From positions 1 through 47,499 of the forward strand of contig NZ_PVTH01000016.1 of assembly GCF_003002875.1 (NCBI RefSeq): a DNA stretch of 47,499 bases. The letters run 5' to 3'. Every line of letters starts with the position of its first letter. The stretch's first letter is position 1. Origin of the DNA: Arcticibacter pallidicorallinus (lineage in GTDB: Bacteria; Bacteroidota; Bacteroidia; Sphingobacteriales; Sphingobacteriaceae). The notes beneath the pieces were generated by a model, which had not been told where the DNA came from, searched no databases, and saw nothing but the letters and a program-made list of their open reading frames with translations. Both the position numbers and the translations under genes were made by a program. Positions 9,801 to 16,847 of this stretch are shown in pieces.

Positions 9801-9967
9801 GTATTTCCGTTCATTGGATATTCCCCATAACGAGTAAATGCTTTTGATTGTGGGGAAGCTTCGACGACAACGGGCAATTCAGGTAAAAACTGTGCGACGC
9901 ACACTTGGATGATAGTTGTTAAATAAAACAACAATAAATAACGGGGGTTAACTACTCTTTTTATCAA
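6881..9967 (-). CDS. RHS3: secreted RHS/YD-repeat-related protein without a clear toxic tip
   Basis: About 1028 residues from a TTG start at 9967. The frame stays open to a GTG at 10012, but that GTG overlaps the promoter palindrome and lies upstream of the -7 box (9994-10001), so it cannot be in the transcript. From the TTG the product starts with a basic residue pair and a hydrophobic signal ending VCVAQ. The N-terminal third has 'YGEYPMNGNTGLVDISIPLY' and 'GILGMRWTLNCGGLVTR', typical of the SpvB/RHS-associated proteins that accompany RHS genes in Bacteroidota. The C-terminus is YD-like (YYDYDGFGRLQRIRNHEDQV) and simply ends, with no polymorphic tip. A partner or scaffold for the RHS proteins is a reasonable guess. 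Confidence 0.75.
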   Translation of the reverse strand: MIKRVVNPRYLLLFYLTTIIQVCVAQFLPELPVVVEASPQSKAFTRYGEYPMNGNTGLVDISIPLYQIKTKKLNLPISMSFHASGRKANETNGILGMRWTLNCGGLVTRTMKGRPDEWDRLTNFSANPDEAPSFETLYNSCTEGYRYQDYSHATKYDSEFDIFNYSLPNGKSGKFILKKENGVLVPFLIPFEPLRIRLIQDLSYQGYFKKIEITDTDGIKYIFGGESATSDYVEFNTDNPHEDMVGGIPTGWYLNKIISEDEKDDISFTYLTRSFSEYTFNESVRVSDRMRDNSLSGGPDALDPYWTYLVDYLYEIPREEAGGFTKRSFRTPVIASVRSKSETILFAYSERSVYENKWLLDDISISGAPNRKISFTSSLHPFEKDIFYLNKVSFRELNQTGASGEVYNFSYYEPAMSGEIEPTSTSARNKDWWGYNVRYTQHTLPYQSVGILRPSFGSNFSISRDIGYYGVSRDEDEYARMLGMLKTVKYPTGGETEFLYENNKFDYFPNYNPPSNTATLMGPGLRVKEIISKPVTGKNLHKIFRYGEYEDGRGYVNQHLKPGKNVGLEGTVMHYWDWSSYDGLGHHMEHAGHRTRDYLSDSYLSFDLAGSPVVYDAITEYQQNESGDITNKMITTYSIGYDEVQDFNVHDYGEGFSFDRKFAIPGAPWEKSLLLSKSYYKKNNGIYSLIKQDIHDYELFDIDFAWDMPTYRHGNVVIAYDKGPYANPSFNYHSRLQVQYAKEKEYHENVCSIYGYGFRKYTSGAAKIREIKSKEYFEDIVEKKTTFSYDTSYLLTKTEESIDSRGGTYKKHYNYPFDLITSVTAAMVSRHILDKKVQTDTYTGALKTESHRVNYHDWGSGILAPISEDLKVGGNDYERRLEYGGYDNQGNLLSVSKTRGPKICYVYSYSGQYPVAKIENAEYSNVVSALSGASQVEWFRNLVSPSAQQVKDFLAPLHTALPNAMITVYTYKSSVGMTSETDVKGRTTYYDYDGFGRLQRIRNHEDQVIKQFCYNYAGQVINCVPLQP

Positions 9968-9993
9968 GGTCTTCGGTTTACTAAAGATCAGGG

Positions 9994-10030
9994 CCAAGAT
10001 ACTGCGCTCCACTGCAACCAGAATGCAGTA
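9994..10030 (-). promoter_or_regulatory. Palindromic promoter of RHS3
   Basis: In gene direction: TACTGCA, spacer TTCTGGT, TGCAGTG, 8 bp (GAGCGCAG), -7 box TATCTTGG. The spacing is identical to the other sites. The TTG start proposed for RHS3 lies 27 bp after the -7 box. Confidence 0.75.
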
Positions 10031-10104
10031 AACAAATTTTTATTATATCCTTAAAAACTTTTGAATTTTATTAATTGCGTGACAGATGGCATATTTAGAA
10101 ACCG

Positions 10105-10326
10105 TTAGGGAACATCAGCAAATACGACTTGGAAAACATCGACCACATTACAATGTTTCCGGATATAGTTCAGGCTCAAACCGCCTCCCCATTTCAGGTT
10201 AGGGCGCATGGACAGGTAACCCAGGTATTCCCTGATGTGCTTTTCCTGTATTTCGCTGGTAGTGTTGCAGCCGTTTTCTTCCAGGAAGTTTAAGAAGTCA
10301 TATGGCTCTGGCTTACAATAAAACTA
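10105..10326 (-). pseudogene. Fragment of a tyrosine recombinase (core-binding domain)
   Basis: A minus frame without a start codon reads 'KPEPYDFLNFLEENGC', then 'TTSEIQEKHIREYLGYLS', 'MRPNLKWGGGLSLNYIRKH' and 'CNVVDVFQVV' before a TAA at 10105-10107. The 'I...HI.EYL.YL..RPN...GGLS...I.KH' pattern is that of the N-terminal SAM-like domain of Bacteroidota XerD-type integrases. The catalytic domain is absent. It lies between the RHS3 promoter and the RHS2 immunity gene and is a relic of an integration event or of an old recombinase gene. Confidence 0.6.
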
Positions 10327-10352
10327 AAAAAGCTTTCGCACATTAAACAACA

Positions 10353-10386
10353 AAAACGCCTGGCTAATTTAAGAACCAGGCGTTTT
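10353..10386 (-). terminator. Intrinsic terminator after the RHS2 immunity gene
   Basis: Perfect 11-bp arms, AAAACGCCTGG and CCAGGCGTTTT, with a 12-nt loop. A/T runs on both sides make it usable in both directions. It lies 22 bp beyond the stop of the 10409-11026 gene. Confidence 0.85.
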
Positions 10387-10408
10387 ACTTCTATAAATTA
10401 AGTCTTAG

Positions 10409-11026
10409 CTAATTATGATTATTAAGTTTAGTAATATGTTCTGCTAAGGTTTTAATATCATTCCCTTTATTGACATACTGCTCTTCAAACTCTGTCACTA
10501 CTTCTATTTCAGCAATAGTTAAGATTCTTTTTTCCTCTCCTAAAACACCGTCTAAAAGTATTTCAGCAGCAGTTATCTGTTCTTCAGTAGTAAGTTCTGT
10601 TAAGTCAGCTTTAATGATTATTCCAAACATTCCATCGTTGTATTTTAACAGTGCGTACCTCCAAGAAGATGCATTAATCTCAACTTTCTCTCCATTATCC
10701 CTATAAATATCAAAGATAAAATCATCCCACTGCTTTTGTGGTTTTGCATAATGAAACTCCCAATCTTCAATATTGGGAGCATAGGATACTATTTCTTTAG
10801 TCTGAGACAGCAGTTCTATTTGACCGCCAGGAGATACAATTAGCATATTAGCCGCTTGTATACCTGGCCCTAGCTCCCAAGCGAAGTTCCCTAAACCAGT
10901 AATTAGTCGATCTAACTCCCCAAGTAGCTCTTCATTTTCAAAGCTCTCTCCGAAATTCTTATAATTAGTAGAGAACCATTCCCAAAAATTTATAATCCTA
11001 TTAGGACTTAAAGCCTTAATTTCCAT
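10409..11026 (-). CDS. Probable immunity protein for RHS2
   Basis: 205 residues, no signal peptide, so probably cytoplasmic. It contains 'FAWELGPGI', 'MLIVSPGGQIELL', 'SYAPNIEDWEFHYAKPQKQWD' and an acidic C-terminal half. I recall similar uncharacterised Bacteroidota proteins but cannot name the family. The ATG overlaps the end of RHS2 by 11 bp, and a strong terminator follows. A cytoplasmic protein translationally coupled to an RHS gene with a nuclease-like tip is what an immunity protein should look like. Its function is inferred from position. Confidence 0.65.
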   Translation of the reverse strand: MEIKALSPNRIINFWEWFSTNYKNFGESFENEELLGELDRLITGLGNFAWELGPGIQAANMLIVSPGGQIELLSQTKEIVSYAPNIEDWEFHYAKPQKQWDDFIFDIYRDNGEKVEINASSWRYALLKYNDGMFGIIIKADLTELTTEEQITAAEILLDGVLGEEKRILTIAEIEVVTEFEEQYVNKGNDIKTLAEHITKLNNHN

Positions 11027-14000
11027 TTTGTTTTTTCTCTAAATCCTTCATTCTTTTCTCACTGACTTCCCGGCGTTTATTATCAAGATTTTCCACCCCG
11101 CCATTATTATCCATCGCTTTTTGCTCTTTGTATTGACCTTCTTCACGATTACTTGGGTCATAGGTATCAATCACTTCTGCTTGAGTCCTGTCTCTACCGT
11201 CATCGGATTTCCTGGTTTCTTGAGGCGTAAGTTTATTATGTCTTCCTACATAAGGTTTGCCGCTTTTAGTAGCACTTCCTGGAACTTTATAAATTGAACC
11301 TTCTTGCTTTTGAGCACCATCACTACTTGAGCTCTCCAGTTTAGCCTTCATCTTGGCTATCTGAGCTTTAGACGGAGTAACCGCCTGGCTAGTTGGACTG
11401 GTATTGGTAACTACATTAGTAGCATCACGATTCGCAATATTATTTCTTGCATGTGTAATAACTGCCCGCCCTCCAATATAAGCGCCTGCTGCTACTGCCA
11501 GTTTCGATAGCTCTCTTTGGACTACCGGATTCCTTAAAACAGCTTGTGCTATCCTGATTGCTGGCTGAACCCATTGGCCGTCGGGGTCTATCGCATTTAC
11601 AGGATTATTTAGCGTGTAGTTATAAGGAGAATATTCTTCATACTCGTCCGCAAGTGGGTCTACGGTATTCCAGCGAGCAATTACAGGATCATAGAAACGC
11701 CAACCGTAATCATACTGATTTAACTCATCCTGAATCTCCTTTCCATTGTAAAGATACTTATTTGCTACCGTTCCTGCCACACGTGCGATACGTAATCCAA
11801 ACGGATAATAATCGTCTCTCTGCAGCTGCCGGACCGATGCATTATAGCTGTCAAAGCTGTAACGCACATTCCCCAGATGATCACTCAGGTTGTACTCATA
11901 TTTATAACTGCCTCCGTTGTTTACTATCCTGCCCTCTTCCGTCTGGATGAAGTCCAGCGTAGTGCCCGTGTACTGGATACCACTGATGTATTCAGTTGCT
12001 GCCGCGCCTACTAATTTGCGTAACTTCCTTCCGGATGCATCATAGACATACTGGATCACGGTTCCGTTACCCAGCGTTACCTGCCGGGGCAGGTTCAGCA
12101 CATTGTATTTTATTTCGTTAATACTATTTTGGCTGTTTACTGAATGGGTCCTTGCCGTCATGTTACCGTTCAGGTCATAATTGTAACCAGTCGTTCCCGG
12201 CTGCTGATACTGGTTACTAGCGTACGTGGTAACGCTGTCGAAGACCGACTGCAAGCGATTACTGCCGTTATAGTAGTACCGTAGCCCGTCTTCTTGGGCA
12301 CTGGCAGATGTATACCGCTGAAGACCCATGATGTTGCCGTTCAAGTCATAATCGATGCTCTTCTCACTTCGCCCGTCTGCTGCTATTCCCGATACCAACC
12401 TATTGAGCTTATCATAATTGTAAGCGTAGCTGCCCCCGCTCCATTCCTGCGCCGAGATGTTGCCGTTCCATTGTGGACTCGCACCATCTTCGTACTTCAG
12501 GGTCATGCCAAACTGCGGGGAGATACTCGTCTTGAGCCAACCCCGCGGATTGTAGCTGTAAGACGTACTCTGCAGGTTATTATGTAGCGCCTTGTCTTTG
12601 AGTTGCCCCACTTCGTTATAGCGCAGTGACGCCAGCTCCACACGGTCGCCTGCATTGTCCCCGATCTGCTGATAGGTCCGCTTCTTTCGCCCCATGTGGT
12701 CGTATTCATATTCGGTGATCACCTTCACCATCGCCGCACCTGAGGCCCGATGTAGCCGGGTACTGACCACTACTTCGTCCGTGAAGTTATAGCTGTTGAG
12801 TGTCTCATCGTAATTTTCAACAGCGATACTCCCTCCCTTATAGTGCTGATTGTAACTATGCACAACACGCCCTCTATCATCGTAGTAATTGATATTCCAG
12901 AGCATATCGGTCGTTCCCGCTGCTATGGCCTCTTTCAGCACTTTTATACGGCTGCCGGTCAGTAGCCCTTTGCACATCTGGCTGTAATTGTTTAGATAGG
13001 GGTTGCCTCCCGGGAAGGCATAGTCATCGTAATAGTTGATCGACAGATACAGGGCGACTGTTGTCGGAAAGGTGATATTGGTGTAACCGGTTTCTGCTGC
13101 GGATGCTGTAGCCAGACGGCTCTCCCATAGGATGTTTGGTTGATTGCTTACCTGGGTCTGAAGAGCGGTTCTGCGCGCGTCGTTAGGCAACACTCCCGCA
13201 TCGGCCGCACCGCTGGCATCTGTATATAGCCCGGTCATCACGACCTGTCCAAAAGCATTGTATTTGGTAAAACTCCACTCCTGAGGCGACTTAGCACGCT
13301 GCTCGGCGTCCTGGCTCAGCACCAGCTGGTCCAGCGGGTTGTAGATCATCAGCTCCCAGCCTTTACCGGGAACCTTCTTGCCCGTCATCTGGTTGCGTCC
13401 GTCATAGCGGTACTGATAACATAGGTCGTTCAGAGTAGCGGTGCTGATCGCCGCATTTGCATCAGGATTGGAAGCCGGTGGCAAGACAAAGCTCAGGTTG
13501 CCGTAATCATCGTAAACGTAATAGGTGGAGAGCATCTCCGTTGCACTTCCTTTCTTGTTGTATGTCCGCTTCAGCACAACCTGCCCTTGTTTGTCTTTAT
13601 ATTCTTCATTGGTTCCCAGGCAGCCGTCTTCCGGCCGCCAGTTCTCGTCCCTAATGATGGTCAGATAAAGCTGGCTGCCCGCATATACCGCGTTGTTATT
13701 GGCCCTTGATAAGGCCCGGGTGTTGTTGGCTCCTACCGTCGCCGTATACAAGGCCACACGCCGGCTGCCTGTCGTGTTTCCGCTATTGAACGGATCTGCA
13801 TTATTGGTACTGTATTCGGTGCGGACCGTATGCCCCCCACCGATCTGCCAGGCTGCGCCCGGCGCTCCCTGATCCAGCACCCGGTTCAGTGGTGACGACT
13901 CAAACAGTGTCTCTAAAAATGGATTCGGGATCGCTGTGACTCCGGATGGCGGAGCTGCGTAATAGCCCTGCTGATCGGTTAAGGCGTTGGTCTTATAACT

Positions 14001-14492
14001 GCCGTTATTACTGACGCTGGCATAAGGGAGATATTTTTTCACCTCACGCCCAAAGGCATCGTAAGCCACTGGAACGACGATATCCTTATCTGCATTCGGG
14101 CTGCCCTTTACCTGAACCGTTTGCAGGGGGCGACCCAGCCCGTCAAAATACTGCACACTCTGCATCACCTCACAAGTACTCTTATCCAGCAAGTTGGCCC
14201 TATCGTCAAAAGCCTCGCGAGGAGTCAGCGTCACGATGTAATTCTGATTTTGACTCATGGCTGAGGCCAGCGGAACACAGAGGACCGAAGGGCCGCTTAC
14301 GATGTAGGCATGGAAGCTGCTGCCCAGCGGAACCGTAAACCCCGGCAACAACGTGATGCTCCCGCTGGCTGTAACCGTAGAGCGTGAACTGCTATAGCTG
14401 CTTAGCTCCTCGTGCTCCTGAGGCGGCTGCCCCAAAACACGGCTAAAAGCAAAGACAAAAACCAGGACCTGCAGGTATAAAAATACTTTCAT
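11016..14492 (-). CDS. RHS2: secreted RHS/YD-repeat protein with GIY-YIG/URI-like nuclease tip
   Basis: 1158 residues. A signal peptide (1-21, SRVLGQ) precedes the stack motif SITLLPGFTVPLGSSFHAY (~44-62) and a DUF6443-like segment with 'YFDGLGRPLQTV' (~115). YD repeats follow, then the conserved end (DHLGNVRYSFD, YLYNGKEIQDE, FYDPVIARWNTVDPL, ~900-980). Up to 'YTLNNPVNAIDPDG' it parallels RHS1; after that it is unrelated. The tip (~1065-1158) has 'GSIYKVPG', YVGRH at 1081-1085, 'EGQYKEQKAMD' and 'GGVENLDNKR', the pattern of GIY-YIG/URI-type nuclease tips. The immunity candidate overlaps its stop. The start is the ATG giving a clean signal peptide. No consensus palindrome sits directly upstream, only the variant at 14738-14780. 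Confidence 0.85.
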   Translation of the reverse strand: MKVFLYLQVLVFVFAFSRVLGQPPQEHEELSSYSSSRSTVTASGSITLLPGFTVPLGSSFHAYIVSGPSVLCVPLASAMSQNQNYIVTLTPREAFDDRANLLDKSTCEVMQSVQYFDGLGRPLQTVQVKGSPNADKDIVVPVAYDAFGREVKKYLPYASVSNNGSYKTNALTDQQGYYAAPPSGVTAIPNPFLETLFESSPLNRVLDQGAPGAAWQIGGGHTVRTEYSTNNADPFNSGNTTGSRRVALYTATVGANNTRALSRANNNAVYAGSQLYLTIIRDENWRPEDGCLGTNEEYKDKQGQVVLKRTYNKKGSATEMLSTYYVYDDYGNLSFVLPPASNPDANAAISTATLNDLCYQYRYDGRNQMTGKKVPGKGWELMIYNPLDQLVLSQDAEQRAKSPQEWSFTKYNAFGQVVMTGLYTDASGAADAGVLPNDARRTALQTQVSNQPNILWESRLATASAAETGYTNITFPTTVALYLSINYYDDYAFPGGNPYLNNYSQMCKGLLTGSRIKVLKEAIAAGTTDMLWNINYYDDRGRVVHSYNQHYKGGSIAVENYDETLNSYNFTDEVVVSTRLHRASGAAMVKVITEYEYDHMGRKKRTYQQIGDNAGDRVELASLRYNEVGQLKDKALHNNLQSTSYSYNPRGWLKTSISPQFGMTLKYEDGASPQWNGNISAQEWSGGSYAYNYDKLNRLVSGIAADGRSEKSIDYDLNGNIMGLQRYTSASAQEDGLRYYYNGSNRLQSVFDSVTTYASNQYQQPGTTGYNYDLNGNMTARTHSVNSQNSINEIKYNVLNLPRQVTLGNGTVIQYVYDASGRKLRKLVGAAATEYISGIQYTGTTLDFIQTEEGRIVNNGGSYKYEYNLSDHLGNVRYSFDSYNASVRQLQRDDYYPFGLRIARVAGTVANKYLYNGKEIQDELNQYDYGWRFYDPVIARWNTVDPLADEYEEYSPYNYTLNNPVNAIDPDGQWVQPAIRIAQAVLRNPVVQRELSKLAVAAGAYIGGRAVITHARNNIANRDATNVVTNTSPTSQAVTPSKAQIAKMKAKLESSSSDGAQKQEGSIYKVPGSATKSGKPYVGRHNKLTPQETRKSDDGRDRTQAEVIDTYDPSNREEGQYKEQKAMDNNGGVENLDNKRREVSEKRMKDLEKKQNGN

Positions 14493-14841
14493 ATAGCTCT
14501 TGTTTAGTTTATATTGTGTGGTTCCTCCGTTATAGTTCTTTTCCTACTTTTTCCGACGCGTTTGCTGACGCATCCTTTGCAAGCGATGCTGCCTCTACTA
14601 ATGGGGGAAGTTTTGAGCTCCAACCTGGGTAAAGACTTGCTAACGAACATAAAAACATGACTACTTCTGTGTTATCCTAGTTATTAACCGAGTGCTTTCA
14701 CATCTTTCGATCAACATTATTTGTTTTTACTTATCCACAATAGTAAGAAGCTTCCCTGCAACTATTCTGCAGGGAAGCTTTTAATAGAAAATATTTTATG
14801 AAAATCGTTTTAGTGCGAATGAACTCTCAGATCAAGTCATC
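14493..14841. other. 349-bp intergenic region upstream of RHS2
   Basis: It contains a 42-codon minus ORF (14530-14658) whose product starts MFLCSLASLYPGWSSKLPPL; I cannot identify it. A GGAGG-like run lies about 30 nt before the RHS2 ATG. The large hairpin at 14748-14780 is described separately. I see no other gene or repeat here. If transcription starts at the hairpin, RHS2 would have a leader of roughly 240 nt. Confidence 0.5.
14738..14780 (-). terminator. 13-bp-arm hairpin: terminator of the secretion operon or variant promoter of RHS2
   Basis: AAGCTTCCCTGCA, 7-nt spacer, TGCAGGGAAGCTT form a perfect inverted repeat at 14748-14780, 62 bp past the GspF stop, so it could end the secretion operon. 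There is no clear T-run after it in that direction. Its core CTGCA-N7-TGCAG has the same geometry as the promoter palindromes. Exactly 8 bp beyond TGCAGGG comes TACTATTG, close to TAnnTTTG, pointing at RHS2. Both readings are open. Confidence 0.55.
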
Positions 14842-15987
14842 TCAAAAACTATTACTCATCTGAAACATCGGCAAATACATAGCAATCAACACCAGACCAA
14901 CCACCAGTCCCAAAAAAATGATAATCAACGGTTCAAGCAGGCTACTAATCGTTCCAGTCTTATATTCAACCTCCTCCGTATATTGATCCGATATCTTACC
15001 AAAAAAATAATCCAGCCTGTTAACCTCTTCCCCCACTTTAATCAACTGCACCAACTTTGCCGGATAAAAGGGAAACCTAGCCAAACTGTTGTGCAAAGAA
15101 TCACCTCCCATAATTGCTTTTTCAACTTCCTCAAGTGACGTCTCAATCGGATAAAACCCGATCATCTGCCTCACCAAAACGATCGATCGCAACAATGGCG
15201 TGTCCGTACTAACCAGCAACCGCATCGTGTTAGCGAATCGGGCAAGGTAGATCTTACTCACGATGTCTCCTACCAATGGAACTTTAAGAACAAGTGAAGA
15301 AACCCCTCTACGAAACCAAATTTTTTCCTTACTCAATACCAGAAAGACTACGAACCCAACGACTACCATAGCGAACATCAAAAAATAACGATCCAGAAAA
15401 GCTGAGCATCGGATAATAATGGACGTTATCCAGGGAAGCTCTCCACCAAAGCGTTGAAAAACATCAGCGAACATCGGAACGACAAACTTGAGCATGAAGA
15501 AAACCGCTCCCAGCGATGTCATCAGCACAATTAAAGGATAAGTTACCGCACTGATAATCTTGCGCCGCTGACTGATCTTATTCTTAAAGAACCTAGCCAT
15601 ATCAGTAAGAATCTCACCCATCCTACCCGTTTCCTCGCCAATCCGAATACTGTAATATTCGTAATCACTAAACTTTCCAGTTGTATTAAGTGCGCCAGAC
15701 AAGGGCTTTCCTTGCAATACATCCTCCCGAATTCCTTCAAACAAGCTCTTGTCTTTCGCTTTATCTTGATCAACCAAAATCAGATCCAAAGCGGTCCGCA
15801 AATCTATCCCAGAAAGAAGCAGCGTACTTAATTCCATATAAAAGGCCTCTTTCTTTCTATCACTGACCTTAGCTTTTCCAAAGGAAATATCTCTATTCAG
15901 CAGCTCCGAAAGACCTGAGCTCACAGGCTTTGTTTTGGACACTTGCTTCTTTACAACTTTGTAACCGGAAAGATCAATTGGTGGCAT
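14842..15987 (-). CDS. gspF: GspF/PilC-like inner-membrane platform protein
   Basis: 381 residues. Two repeated T2SSF domains are visible: about 45-170 ('FYMELSTLLLSGIDLRTALDLI') and about 245-370 ('FANTMRLLVSTDTPLLRSIVL'). Three hydrophobic segments occur near 145-165, 200-220 and 345-370. Length and domain order fit the polytopic platform that couples the GspE ATPase to pseudopilus assembly. It is the last gene of the secretion operon, 3 bp after the GspJ-like gene, with a hairpin 62 bp downstream. Confidence 0.93.
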   Translation of the reverse strand: MPPIDLSGYKVVKKQVSKTKPVSSGLSELLNRDISFGKAKVSDRKKEAFYMELSTLLLSGIDLRTALDLILVDQDKAKDKSLFEGIREDVLQGKPLSGALNTTGKFSDYEYYSIRIGEETGRMGEILTDMARFFKNKISQRRKIISAVTYPLIVLMTSLGAVFFMLKFVVPMFADVFQRFGGELPWITSIIIRCSAFLDRYFLMFAMVVVGFVVFLVLSKEKIWFRRGVSSLVLKVPLVGDIVSKIYLARFANTMRLLVSTDTPLLRSIVLVRQMIGFYPIETSLEEVEKAIMGGDSLHNSLARFPFYPAKLVQLIKVGEEVNRLDYFFGKISDQYTEEVEYKTGTISSLLEPLIIIFLGLVVGLVLIAMYLPMFQMSNSF

Positions 15988-15990
15988 ATG

Positions 15991-16494
15991 CTAGAGAGGT
16001 TTGATTAACTGTTGTAATTGAATTAGTTCACTAGAACTATAATGCTTACTATAAACCAGAGGAAACTCTTGAGATTTAAGAGTTGCGAAAAAAGCAATAT
16101 GATCGACCGGTCTCCCTTCAGTCGTTGCTTCTTCGTTTTCAAAAAGTGCTCTTAAATCACGATTAGGTATGTAAAAAGTATCCTGGCTTACCTCATACTG
16201 GTCTCTGAGAATATAATCAGCTGTAAATATGTACCTGATACTTCCTTCACTATCTTTGATGTCAATTCCTTCGAAAGTGCTGGATACTAATACCGCCGCC
16301 TGTATATCCTTTTGAAGTAGCTTGTCGACAAGCACAAACGATGCATGCTCTTCATTATCTTTATCAAACCTCCTATAAGATTGCACGATCATAGAAAAAG
16401 CAGTGTAGGTAATCCCAATTGTTATGGCTGCGAGTAACATCGCAATCGTCATTTCAAGAATGGTGTAGGCAGCAACTCGATAACCTGCTCTCAT
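15991..16494 (-). CDS. Minor pseudopilin, GspJ-like
   Basis: 167 residues with a type III (prepilin) signal: a short basic leader ending at an Ala, then YTILEMTIAMLLAAITIGI with Glu at mature position 5 and a hydrophobic helix. The rest is a small globular domain without a recognised motif. It overlaps the GspI-like gene by 4 bp (ATGA) and precedes gspF by 3 bp. Size and order (K-I-J-F on the transcript) suggest GspJ; the exact letter is inferred from gene order. Confidence 0.78.
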   Translation of the reverse strand: MRAGYRVAAYTILEMTIAMLLAAITIGITYTAFSMIVQSYRRFDKDNEEHASFVLVDKLLQKDIQAAVLVSSTFEGIDIKDSEGSIRYIFTADYILRDQYEVSQDTFYIPNRDLRALFENEEATTEGRPVDHIAFFATLKSQEFPLVYSKHYSSSELIQLQQLIKPL

Positions 16495-16847
16495 TGTTCC
16501 TCCCTCCTGACAATTTTCCGCAGTTTACCTATCTTGGTTGTACCTTGGCTGGCTTCTACCTGCAACAACAGCAAATCATCGTACCCTGAATAGAGAACTA
16601 CTATTTTCTCATAATTAATACTGTCTGCTTCTAAAACTTCATCCTCATAGTCTTGATTCCGGATGCTTTGGTCAATAATAGACTCCATCTGCTGATGGGC
16701 CAACGTCCGGCTAACAGAATACCCAGATTGTGTCACCTTAGTAAATATCCCTATTGCCAACGTAAAAACCACCAGTATAATAACCGTAGCTATTACGACC
16801 TCGATCAATGTTGATCCGGAAACTTTTGCAGTAGCTATTTTAGCCAT
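16491..16847 (-). CDS. Minor pseudopilin, GspI-like
   Basis: 118 residues. A short leader ends in 'KVSG' and is followed by STLIEVVIATVIILVVF, with Glu5 and a hydrophobic N-terminal helix. This is the standard prepilin-peptidase substrate signature. It is the shortest pseudopilin here, which fits GspI. It overlaps the GspK-like gene by 13 bp and the GspJ-like gene by 4 bp, so translation is probably coupled. Confidence 0.8.
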   Translation of the reverse strand: MAKIATAKVSGSTLIEVVIATVIILVVFTLAIGIFTKVTQSGYSVSRTLAHQQMESIIDQSIRNQDYEDEVLEADSINYEKIVVLYSGYDDLLLLQVEASQGTTKIGKLRKIVRREEQ

